From assembly GCA_014529385.2 (NCBI GenBank), contig CM043970.1, positions 40,913,279 to 40,977,278 on the forward strand: 64,000 nt of DNA, in the 5' to 3' direction. This document shows, one piece after another, positions 41,711-52,931 of this stretch. This DNA comes from Adiantum capillus-veneris (taxonomy: Eukaryota; Streptophyta; Polypodiopsida; Polypodiales; Pteridaceae). The notes under the pieces were generated by a model, which saw nothing but the letters and a program-made list of their open reading frames with translations, was not told the DNA's origin and made no database searches. Each line of letters starts with the position of its first letter. Positions within the stretch are counted from its first letter, which is position 1. Both the position numbers and the translations under genes were made by a program.

Positions 41711-43157
41711 TTGCAAGAACGAAGAAAATGTCTTTAAATACCTTAGATATCATCTGCAGCATAGCCTCCAAATTGCAATGCATATACTTGAGTGCAAATT
41801 CGAGAAAATAAATGGTGAGATTTGTGTAGAACAGATAGTTTGCAGAAACAAATCCCTGCCACCTCTCAGAAAACATGTGTGCTGTTGATGCAAAATCAGA
41901 ACTGAGGTTCATAGACTCATCTGCAACCCAAGGTTGTAAAAAGTCCAGCCATATATTTATGATTCTAAAAGCCTTCTCTATAGGTACCATAGCTGTCCAT
42001 GTTTGGAAAGGCCGCCAAAGAAACCGATACAACGGCCTTTGTATGATCTTTGTAAGTGTGCAGCTTGCACTAGAACCAGGGGATGTCCAATTTAGTTTGT
42101 TCATATGATTGACGAACACACGCACTGCATCTGTCAATTGCAAACTAGGAGGAACATAACAAGCTGCATCAGCAGAACCCTCGTCTATAAGCCAGAACTC
42201 TGCAAAGGTCTGAAGAAGAAATTCTGTACGTGATGAAAAACACGTCAGGCCATTTCCAGATGGTCTATCATATTCCCATCGTCCAAAAGAAGGTGAAACC
42301 CTGGATGATGCAGATACACGGACATGATGTGAAAGATACAATTGTAAAAGCTGCAAGTAAGGATCCACATTGGGGCTGGCATTGCTATTCCTTTCATTTG
42401 ATGGGGTATGTATAACAGCCCAATTGGGCAAAGTAGGTCTATGGTGATGGAGGCTGGCGACCCAGGTTGGGAAAGACTTTCTATGAGACTTGAGAGCAGA
42501 ATTTTCCTTGTTGGGTTGCTCCTTAGTAGTGTTGCCATCGCTTTTGCAAACTGCATAGTAGGCAAACCAGAAGAAAAAATACTCAAAGGTATCGAGTTGC
42601 ACCTGTGAAGCTCCACTTGGAATTGGCTTCATGCGGTCCGTGAAGAGATTTGGCACATGTAAGGAAGACTGTGCTCTCTTGGGAGAATGCGAGGAAGTGG
42701 GCATGCCCCTGAGTGCATGCTGCACCCAGCCCGGGAGTCTCTCTGTTGGAAAAAAGAAGCGCAAAGAGGAGTTTTGCTTGTCCAATTTGAGCAAAGAATT
42801 GAAGAGGACACCTGAGGGAGAGAGCAGAGAGATAAGGGCGTTGGCAGCGACATCGTTAGGTGAAGAAGAGACAACAGAGAGCCACCCTTGCGAAGAAGAG
42901 GAAGGTGCAGACGGCAAATGCGTCGAAGTTTTTGGTAACGAAGAGGGAAGGGCGCCTTCTTGCTCCTGGAAGCCGAAAATCTTCTGCAAAAGAGTTGGTA
43001 GAACAAATGCGAAAAAATTACGGGCCTGTGCAGGTGAGTGCAAGCCTTGAAGGACGGCTTCTGCTGTTCTGCAGACATCGGTAATGTGCTCTGCTGACGA
43101 TGAAGAGAGAACCAGGAGAGACCGTAGCTTTGCCTCGTCACCTGTTGCAGACGCCAT
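41711..43157 (-). CDS. SMPD4: SMPD4-like protein (neutral sphingomyelinase 3 family), first exon
   Basis: Minus-strand host exon, open for 489 codons from an ATG in good context (ACCGATGGCG). The family is known in animals as sphingomyelin phosphodiesterase 4, an ER/nuclear-envelope membrane protein; plants carry a poorly studied homologue. Matching segments in order: FEYFFFWFA (residues 191-199), RTEFLLQTFAEFWL (310-323), LYRFLWRPFQTW (376-387), IWLDFLQPWVADES (402-415) and FSERWQGFVSANYLFYTNLT (429-448). The family's C-terminal half with its membrane segments is absent, so more exons must lie to the left. The exon probably ends at a GTAGAG donor (exon end 41711) or a GTATTT donor (exon end 41742). 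Beyond it lie transposons, so the first intron is large or the gene is broken. Gene symbol by family similarity only. Confidence 0.82.
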
Positions 43158-43329
43158 CGGTGAAAAACCACTTCAAAATTGTGCCATTAGCCCAAAAGAT
43201 TCCAGGAGCGACACTAAAGATTTCTATTGACTATTGTGCCTTGGAGGTGGGGCCAACGACGAGACTAATTGACACTTTTCCCAGTGGATCATGAGTCCGA
43301 TCGATGAGGGGAATCATTTAAGATACTAC
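43158..43329 (-). promoter_or_regulatory. 5' UTR/promoter side of the SMPD4-like gene
   Basis: Sequence upstream of the ATG on the minus strand. No TATA box or other clear core promoter element was identified. The possible SINE begins about 170 bases upstream of the start codon. Confidence 0.35.
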
Positions 43330-43441
43330 AGAATCTTTTGGGCCTTGAAGAGAAAAACGCCATGCAGGTGGAGCACCAGGGTTCGAATTCGCCACCTCGG
43401 ACTTCTTGACACACTGCCTTACCACTATGCTATTCGTCGCG
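43330..43441 (-). mobile_element. Possible tRNA-derived SINE
   Basis: On the minus strand TAGCATAGTGGTAAGGC fits the RNA polymerase III A box (TRGCNNAGTGG). About 40 bases on, CGAATTCGAACCCTGG resembles a B box (GGTTCGANNCC) with changes in its first bases. The rest does not fold into a full tRNA cloverleaf by eye. A tRNA-like head followed by unrelated sequence is how plant SINEs look. No poly-A or poly-T tail or duplication was confirmed. Confidence 0.42.
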
Positions 43442-44591
<1,150 letters not shown>

Positions 44592-44788
44592 TTTATTTAT
44601 TTGTTTGTGTGTGTACATACATACATATAATTGTAATGATATTTTTTAAATTATTTTTATATATCCACAATTTCCTACTATATCTATACTATATATAAAG
44701 TGGGGAAGGATTCTGGCAGCCCCCTCCCCCACGTGTCATGGTCTCTTGTGTCTGACCTTTCAAGCTAGTGTGCATTGGGCAGCCCGGG

Positions 44789-44789
<1 letters not shown>

Positions 44790-44846
<57 letters not shown>
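44790..44846. repeat. (GA)n microsatellite
   Basis: Preceded by CCCGGGGG, as several GA arrays here are preceded by G or C runs. Confidence 0.95.
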
Positions 44847-44850
<4 letters not shown>

Positions 44851-45648
44851 TGCATGTAAAGACTAGTGGATACAAAACTGCCTTTCTTAGCATGTCCTTT
44901 AGAATAAAGAAAGCCATATAGGTCAAAATTAAGCACAAAAGGAAGCACCTAGAATTCTTACATCTCTCCTCAAATTGATTGCAAAATTGGGCTGCAAAAT
45001 GTTTTGTTTTTCTTTTGGACAAGAAGTATCTGGGCAACAAAGGGAGATGACTAGAGCAAATGAGGCCTTTGTCTAAAGTTTGGTTATTTGTTTTTGGATT
45101 TCAAGCTGGTGTAAAGGACTATGTCTATATGGTGCTCTATGTGGGGGTTGTTGTCTTGAAAACATTTCAATTTTGTGGTCTAATCCTCCTCGTGAGCATG
45201 GAGGTAAGGGGGATAACCATCAACGAAGCAATCAACATACTATGAAATGAAGTCTTTGTGTGTATGTGGGAAAGGTGGTTGCTTGTGCTCAACTTTAGTA
45301 AAGAATACCGTGTATGATTTGTCATCTTTGCGAAGTGCACGTTTTGCTTGGGTGTGTGATATGAGAGGGAACATGTCAAGAGATATATCAACAGAGAAAG
45401 AAATAAGTTGGCCTTTGAAAGTGAAATTTATTGTGTGTGTGTGTGTGTGTGTGTGGTAATCTATTGGGGGATTATGTTGGTTTTGAAAAGGCGTGCCCAA
45501 AATAATATCAATGGATTGCAACACGATTAAGAAATCATGTTTTTATGTGCAATTATTGATAGTAATATCAAGACATTTTATTTCACGAGTATTGTTGTCA
45601 TAACATCTAATATCTACCTATTTCAAATGTTTTTATCATACTAAAATG
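44847..45648. other. Intergenic; (GT)n at 45432-45455
   Basis: AT-rich. The 45240-45524 region reads as short open frames on both strands but shows no domain; it may be old retroelement sequence. Apart from the GT array nothing is identified. Confidence 0.5.
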
Positions 45649-46127
45649 ATTATTCAAGGGGAAATTGCCAAAATACCCCTCTAATTTGTGAAAATTCACA
45701 AAATATCCCTCAAATTTCAAAATTCCCAATATACCCCCAACATTTTGTCATAAATTTCCAAAATGCCCTTCAAATTTTCCAAAATACCCGTAGTCTCCAT
45801 AGATAAAAAAATTTTGTAGCTTTTCATGATTATCTATCAATAAAAGAAGCTAAAACTAGAATTTGAGTTTGTTATGTAAGCTTTAACAATGAATTGCTTC
45901 ATTATTTTTAGACATGGTTGCCTTTTTTGCGAGGTAATTTGCAACAAATTACATGCTAAGTACTCAAAAACGGATCTCAACTGTAAAAAAGGAGTAAACA
46001 TTAGAAAATCTTGAACAATCCAACCAAAATAGATACAAGGGTATTTTGGGAATTTTTGAAATTTGAAGGGTATTTTGGGAATTTCCACAAACTAGAGGGG
46101 TATTTTGGTAATTTTCCCATCATTTAA
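45649..46127. mobile_element. MULE-like non-autonomous inverted-repeat element
   Basis: The element is 45658-46118. The left end GGGGAAATTGCCAAAATACC is repeated in reverse complement at the right end (GGTATTTTGGTAATTTTCCC). The inverted similarity extends about 70-80 bases inward through CTCTAATTTGTG / CACAAACTAGAG. Nine-base flanks ATTATTCAA (45649-45657) and ATCATTTAA (46119-46127) match at 7 of 9 positions, as expected for an old Mutator-type duplication. The internal 300 bases have no coding capacity. Confidence 0.75.
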
Positions 46128-46918
46128 TATGGGAAGATAAAAAGGAATAAGAGTCAGATTATGGATATGTGTTGCTAGATCTATTCTCAACACGGGACCA
46201 AGATTAGAGATAAGTTGATCTCAATAAGGGTCCAAATGGAGAGAGGTCTACCGAAGAGCAATGTAAACTTATTGGAGCATTAAAAGACATTAGGTTAAGC
46301 TTCATTAAAACCTCCAAAGGTTAGTGTTAAAAGTCCTTAGGGCCATAACCAATGGGCTAGACTCTTGCCAATGCTAGGTATTATAAACCTCTGAATATGT
46401 AGATTAAGGTCACCTAGAGGGTGCAAGTGGCCAAGTGGATCTCCCACTTGCATGGGGAGAGCCCTTCTTGTAGGGAGATGAGAGAGAACACACACACACA
46501 CACACACACTTGCCAAGAGTCACCTTTTCACATAAGGCATAAAGGATACATGTCAGGCCCCTAGCTACGTTGCCGCCAACCACGCCTGAATCCTATTGGA
46601 TGGCCAATATGAAGGACCAATGAGAATTAAGCTTAGTAAAAACAAGCTTAAACCTTATTGGATAGGCCACAAAAAGAACCAATAAGAATTAGGATTTCCT
46701 TTTTTCCTATTGGCAAGGGGTCCAAAGCTTAATTCCTATTGGCTAGTTGACCTTGAGATTCAATAAGAATTCAGCTTCAATTAGTTAAGGAATTAAGCTC
46801 TCTCTCAAAGAGGGAAAGAAGGACACTTGTCACAATGCTACACCCCTTGCTTGAAATGAACTAGACCTCTCATTGGCTAGCAACGGGCTTAAGACAATGT
46901 GCTTCAAGCTAGAGTAAA

Positions 46919-46972
<54 letters not shown>

Positions 46973-47632
46973 GCTCACGAGCCCTCACATATACATGCAT
47001 TGTGTTGCAAAAAACTCCAAGCTTGAGAGGTAGTGAGCCTACACCAACAACTCTTGGCTATGGAATGCAAATCCCAAGCTCCCATCATGCTTAGAATCTT
47101 ATCCATCTCCATTACAATGCTTAGCTATGCTCTAAGAGTGATGATATGTGAGGAGAATACTTCTTCCTTGTATGTTAGATCTTCTTCATCTTCACTTCCC
47201 TCACTCCCTGCCATCTATCTCCACCTTTGAAGGTGTTTGAGGTCTTGGGATTGAGGTTGGGGACAAGTTCTTCTTTATTGCAAGTAGTTAATTGTTGTTT
47301 TGAGCATAATATTGGTGCATGAAGCTTTACATATTCATGGCATCAAAAAGGTCTTAAGGAACACAAAGATGGTATTGTACCAAGCCTCTCTTTATGGGAG
47401 AACATATAATCCAAAAGCCTTTTGGAGGGGGAACTGCCTCTAAGTAAATCTGGTCCTCAACTGGTGACAATTTCTCTATTTCTCTCTCTTTTAGAAGTAT
47501 TGTTCATGCCAAGCTAACTAGATGTAATGTTTGTGTTGCTATCTTCAATCAAGCATTCTCTCTATCTTCATTAGGAATTCTCTTAATATAATGCTCACTA
47601 CTGTCGCTTTAATTCTGCTACAAACAATGTTA
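46128..47632. other. Intergenic; (CA)n and (CT)n arrays
   Basis: Holds (CA)n at 46489-46509 and (CT)n at 46922-46969. Between 46580 and 46790 the phrase CCTATTGG (or CCAATAAGAATTA, its partner) recurs about six times in alternating orientation, a diffuse CCAAT-rich repeat. No gene found. Confidence 0.5.
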
Positions 47633-48790
47633 TTAGCTTAATTCCGTTACAGTCATTATGTCTGGTTCCTTGGAAAGCACACATGTAGATGGTGTGATTG
47701 TTACATTTAACTCTCTAACCAACTTTTCAGAAATGAAATCATGTGAATTACAATCATCGTGCAAAATAGAGACATTGGAATTTTGAATCAATAAAGCAAA
47801 GCATGAATTAAAATTTGCCTGCCTTGTTCTTGCTTTGGTTTTGCATTTGTCCAACTGCCTAAGTAGTCATCCATGTGCTTCAGTTCTTGTTAGAGATTGT
47901 GTAGGCAAGCAGTGGGTTTTCTGGGTCGAGATTGACATAGATTTATGCACTTTGCTGCAACATGGCCATATTGGCGGAATTTGAAGCACCAAACACCATT
48001 CCAATTTGCAGGGGAATTTTGGTTATGATGTGTGTTTGGATTGCAATGTGTAGTGTGGTTGGGTAGGTGTAACTATGGAGTTGTGTTGTAGGCGATGACT
48101 ATTTTGGTGTCTATGGGGGAAAGGGGGTGGGTGGTTCTATATGTAATAATTTGTGTTAGGAGTAGGAGTACAACTATTAAAATTATTACCATTACAATTG
48201 CGGTTACATTTGTGGTTGTCCCATCAAGTGCGTTGTTGAAAATTTGGATAATTGTTTTGTTGTGGAAGTGAGTGGAGTACCTCTTGCACGATGGAATTTA
48301 TCTCCTTTTCAACATCGTGAATCAAGGACATAGCTTCAATAGTGTAGTCGGTTTAACAAAATTTAGCTTGAAATAGATGCCATTGGGTAAGCCATCTTCA
48401 TACTTACACTAGAGGGAATCATCTAGGACCTCTTCTACCATGCAAAAAAGTAGAATGCGTTTCCCAAAACGATTGATATAGTGGGAAATATTATTTCATT
48501 GCATGCAAGAAAATTTGTCCCAAGCATGACGAGCATCAAGACTAAATCGAGGGGATAAAAAGGAATCTTTTACCCATTGTCAAAAGCTTTCCCAGGTTGA
48601 TGATTGTTTTGTCGTTTTTCAAAGTACACTCCACCAAAGTGAAGCTTGATCGCTTAGGTGATTAGTTGCACGCTTAATTTTTTCCTCTTTAGTGAAGGAT
48701 TTGCCAATAAAATAATCATCGAGTTGTGTTGACCAAGATAGTGTAGTTTTACCAATTTTGCGGTCATTGAATTTGAGAAAATGTAAGGAT
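47633..48790 (-). pseudogene. Gypsy-6: gag and protease relic
   Basis: Minus strand. The gag core (about 48790-48350) reads KIGKTTLSWSTQLDDYFIGK, then KIKRATNHLSDQASLWWSVL, matching gypsy gag. It is followed by an ARHAWDKF-like segment, with several stops. A zinc knuckle near 47995-47950 reads CFKFRQYGHVAAKC, where the second cysteine has become phenylalanine. The protease (47854-47633) reads HDDCNSHDFISEKLVRELNV, resembling LVDSGSTHNFISEKLV with the active site altered. No LTRs were found. The element is old and inactive. Confidence 0.68.
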
Positions 48791-50239
48791 TTTTATCTTA
48801 TCTTTTCATCTTTATGAAATTGCTAAGCATAGAATGTGGCCTTAAAAATTTAAATCATTCGTTCATCTTCGAGGTCATCATCATGGGCTCTTTTGTGGTT
48901 GCTTTTTGAAAGGCATCGATTTGCTTTGTTTAAGTCATGCTGCAGTAAATATACTTGTTACTCAAGAATCGGTGTCGAGAGGGGGGAATCCTCAACCCAT
49001 TCAAAAGAGTTATTGGCATTGGTCTCTGTTGAGAGGTCAGATGTTGATAATTAAGTTGGTCTATTGCAAATTGCGGCTTGGAATAGAGGGTTTCATAGTG
49101 AACAAACTTGATGATCATCCTACCACGCCTTTGGATAAAATAAAATAATTTGTAAGCCCACTGCCAAGCGTTATTGAGTTCTCTATGGTGGACGGATGAT
49201 ACTATGTTTTTGATGTAGAAACAGCGTAGCTGAGTTGGGCATCACTAGTGCAGTGGTCGGCAATCAACGGCCGGTTGATTATGGATTAGGCATAACGAAG
49301 ATCTCATGCCATGGAGATAAAAATCGGCATTTTTTTGGCTAGAGAAGGTGCGAGTCCAATATTGTTGCTTCAATTGATTTCAAAGCAAAAACGTTGTTCT
49401 AAAAAAAAACTTAATTTAGATACGTTCTTTTGTGTGTGTGTGCGTGCGTGTGTGTGTGTGTGTGATTTCCTTAGCAGCAATCTCAAGAGAAAAATGAGTG
49501 AGCGAAAGGTAGCTTGAACAAGCGATAAAATCAGGAGGCCTGCTAATGAAAAGGACACAACAATCTAAGCGGCCTTATTTAATTAAAGTTTTGTTCTGAA
49601 AAAAATTATTTGCGGTGTACAATCAAACTAGGGATTGATGAGATGACAAAAAAACACATCGATTGATGTAGGGATGAATCAAGGATGATGAGAAAATCAT
49701 CCTATTTAATGTTCTCTATTGGAGTTCACAAAGTTCCAAATCAGGTATCATGTTGCAACAAGCATGTATAATTCAATGTGTTGCCAAGCTTCTTTCAAAA
49801 GGCATGTCTTTGGCAAAGAAGGGTTATGAGTTTTGATCTCTATTTTACAAGTGCCTGTATGGGTAGACCATATTAACCACCCGATGGCTTGAAAATCAAA
49901 TGACAAATTATGCATTATATAAATGTATGACCTTCCCAACACAAAGCAACCATAGTTAGGAATGCTCTTCAACAAAAACCTCGAGTCGATGGAAGCTTTC
50001 AAGCATTCTCACAATAGCCAAACAACATGCAGCTCTCAAATGGGAACCAAGATCTCAACATAAGGTTTAGCACATCCGATCAGAGAGCCTCTTGAAGGAC
50101 ACTAGTGGTGCTATTTTGAGGGAGTTACTACTCCCTTGCACTGTAGTAGCTTAGAAGTAGGTATGTCATCGTTAAGGCAATATTACATCTGCTCCCTGCT
50201 ATTGGCAACACTTAGCATCGACCGAACCTGGATCCATTG
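48791..50239. other. Intergenic; (GT)n at 49431-49464
   Basis: AT-rich with no recognised genes. The right end may include part of the Gypsy-7 3' LTR, whose left limit I could not fix. Confidence 0.45.
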
Positions 50240-50304
50240 CACCACAAATCGTGCATTTTTTAGTGTAAAGACTGAGAACTTGAGCATGCAACTTTCCACC
50301 CAAT

Positions 50305-50531
50305 TGTTACCATATACATGTGGTAGTGATGTGTGTGAACACACTAGGACCGCCGGGGCATTTTTTCCCTCTTTAGGAGGTTTTTTCCCCCGTGCATTGT
50401 ATATATGCCCATCACTCTAGGGCTATCAATCTTTCCATTGCACACTAAGTAATACACTCTCTATTGTGTGCCTTGAGCTTCCTTTGTCTTCTCCGAGCTG
50501 TGTGTGTCTCTCTGCAACCCTAATTCCAACA
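50305..50531 (+). repeat. Copia-2 5' LTR (227 bases)
   Basis: TGTT...AACA ends. The last 181 bases match the 3' LTR with five differences by eye (about 97% identity). A TATATATG box sits near 50400. Confidence 0.9.
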
Positions 50532-50548
50532 ATTGGTATCAGAGCAGG
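50532..50548 (+). promoter_or_regulatory. Copia-2 primer-binding site
   Basis: TTGGTATCAGAGCAGG right after the LTR's terminal AACA, complementary to initiator-Met tRNA. Confidence 0.92.
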
Positions 50549-50893
50549 TTGCGTCCTCCCGGGCTTAGTCGCCAGCTGCTCCAGTATATGCTTGCTCACT
50601 TTCTTCGATTTCAGTGAGCTTTGGCAAGCGTTCAAAGGTCGACAAATACTTCGGGTAAGCTCGTAGATTTGGGTCTGCTCAGATTTTCGATTTGGACTCA
50701 TTTCGGCCTCCGTTTCCACTACAGGCAGTACTGCACAGGCTATTTCGTCATTTTGTGCAGAATTTCTGTCAGTGCCATTTTCTGCATAACAGGTGCCTTA
50801 TAGTCTTCTACGGTTTGTGCTATATAGCACAGGTTGTTCCCACTCCGTTTCTCCTATTTTCGGGCAATTTTCACATCAGGTGCAGCATTTACC

Positions 50894-51800
50894 ATGGCTG
50901 ACAACAACAACACAGATGTGTTCAAGATGTTTGCTGCCGAGGACAGGTTGGATGGGGACAACTACCCTATGTGGGCTTATATGATGCAACATGTTCTTGT
51001 GTCAAAGGGCGTCTGGAACATTGTGCAGGGCATTGATGTATGTCCTGGTTCTGAGGATGTAGGCGATGTTGAGGATGTTGCAGGTCTTGCTGCAAGGATT
51101 GCTGCTGTTAGAGTTGTTTTGCCTACGGTAGAACAAGCTCGTTGGGATGTAAAGGATGCGCAGGCTCATGCATTGATTGCGTTATTTGTGAAGCGCACCA
51201 TTGTTCCTCACATCCGTTCAGCAAAATCTGCAAAACAGGCTTGGGATATTTTGGCTGGTCTTTATGCAAGTCGCAATGAGGCTAAAATTGCTTTGCTGCG
51301 TAAAGAGCTGGAGTCAAAGATTATGCATGAGGAAGATGACATGGACACTTTCCTTGCTAGTGTCAAGGATATCAATGAGCAACTTATTTCTGCAGGTGAA
51401 GTCATTTCAGACAGTTCCCTTGTGCAGACTGTTCTTGATGCCTTACCAAACTTTTGCTAGTACTTGGAGACTGATGACCCAAGGAAATCCTGAAGTTGTC
51501 AAGTTTGATGCATTATGCACATTGTTGTTGCAAGAGTCACTTTCTAGAAAAAACAGGACTTGGCAGCGTGCACTTGAACAGGCTTTTATTGCTTCTCAAA
51601 GAAAGGGTGGTAACAGTAATGCAGCCACTTCTTATGGTTCTGCTACGAGTGGCAAAAATTCTGTTCCTAATGCTTCTGCTGGCAGCACTTCGTCTGGAAA
51701 TTCTGGTGATAAGGGCAAAAAGAAGATGCGTTGCCATTATTGTAAAGCTAATGATCACTTGATCAAGTTGTGTCCTAAGTTGAAGGCCAAAGAGGCTAAG
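50894..51800 (+). pseudogene. gag: Copia-2 gag
   Basis: I take the ATG at 50894 (MADNNNTDVFKMFAAEDRLD) because DGDNYPMWAYMM, the usual gag opening, follows at once. The core has AHALIALFVKRTIVPHIRSA, KQAWDILAGLY and the DMDTFLASVKDINEQLISAG helix. At 51458 the frame ends in a stop after LDALPNFC, but one frame over it continues with PEVVKFDALCTLLLQES, so a single-base indel lies there. A serine/glycine-rich linker leads to the zinc knuckle CHYCKANDHLIKLC (CX2CX4HX4C) at about 51732-51773. The indel separates gag from pol in this copy. Confidence 0.87.
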
Positions 51801-52535
51801 AAGAAAGAGGGTGGTTCCACTGCAAATGCTGGTTCCACTACAAATGCAGCCATTGTTGAGTCTTCTGTGAAAGGAGACTGTGATGCTGATGTTGATGCAG
51901 AATGGGCTTTTAGCGCAGAGTGCACTTACAATCCTGCTATCCATGATGCATGCTTGTCAATTCCTGCAGATTCACATGTGTGGTATTTCAACAGTGGTGC
52001 TACAAAGCACATTACCTCACATCGTGAATTGTTTACCTCTCTCGAGTTTGTCCCTCATGGGAATTCAGTCACTTGTGCCAACAATGCCTCTTATCCGGTT
52101 CAGGGAGTTGGAAAGATTGTGCTTACTGCTGCTAATGGCAATTCTTTCACACTTGTTGATGCACTTTATGTACCTCGGATCAAGAAGAATCTCTTGTCTG
52201 TATCTGCACTTGCTAGACTTGGACTTGTAGTCAAATTTGTGTATGATAGATGTACAGTTCATGATCTCAGTTTTGGTGATGAAATTGTTGCATTTGGCCT
52301 TTTGTGCCGTGGGCTGTATAAGCTCACTTTGTATGACAAGTGTGGACAAAATTTTGCAAATGCTGTTGCAGATTCAAGGGCTATTTCAGATGCAAAACTT
52401 TGGCATGCACGTTTTGGTCATCTGAATTTTGCCAGTTTGCTTAGTTTACAGAAATCTGATATGGTTGCTTCTCTGCCGCCTCTTGAAGCACCTCTCAAAC
52501 ATGTTTGTGAAGGCTATATTTTGGGTAAGATGTAG
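51801..52535 (+). pseudogene. Copia-2 protease and GAG-pre-integrase
   Basis: The protease active site at about 51983-52006 reads WYFNSGATKHIT. Copia proteases have D(S/T)GA here, so the catalytic Asp is Asn (GAC to AAC) and the enzyme would be dead. The remaining protease (NSVTCANNASYPVQGVGKIV, ALYVPRIKKNLLSVSALARL) is well preserved. The GAG-pre-integrase domain follows: AKLWHARFGHLNFASLLSLQ, then CEGYILGKM, where the first cysteine of the CxxC pair remains. A TAG stop at 52533 sits where copia elements usually have Gln or His (GKQxRSxFP). Confidence 0.86.
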
Positions 52536-52931
52536 CGTTCTAAGTTTCCAAAGGATGGTTCAGTTCGGGCCACATGCAGGTTGCAGCTTGTGCATAGTGA
52601 TATTTGTGGGCCCATGCAAACTCCGTCCTTGGGCAATTACCTTTACTTCGTGACTTTCACTGATGATTACTCCAGGCATGCATGATTTCCGCTTAAAGCG
52701 AAGTCCGAAGTTTTTATGTGCTTCAAACAATTTCTGGCTATGGTTGAAAATGTCTCGAAATGTACTATGGGCACCCTCCATTCCGATCGAGGGGGGGAGT
52801 ATATGTCTCATGAATTTAATGCATTTTTGGCTAGTCGTGGGATAAAACACCAATGTACAGTGCCTTATACATCTCAGCAAAATGGTGTTGTTGAGAGGAA
52901 AAACATGTCACTGACGGAAATGGCATGATGT
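52536..52931 (+). pseudogene. Copia-2 integrase core
   Basis: All three catalytic residues are visible: LVHSDICGPMQTPSLGNYLY, HSDRGGEYMSHEFNAFLA and TSQQNGVVERKN. The reading is interrupted by TGA at about 52683 (SRHA-stop-FPLKAKSEVF, where copia elements normally have Trp). It is also interrupted by TGA at about 52926 (TEMA-stop-CMVKSQ, normally Arg). Confidence 0.85.

Noticed and set aside
43330-43441. Functional tRNA gene
   Set aside because: A- and B-box-like words are present, but the stems of a full cloverleaf do not pair by eye; listed as a possible SINE instead.
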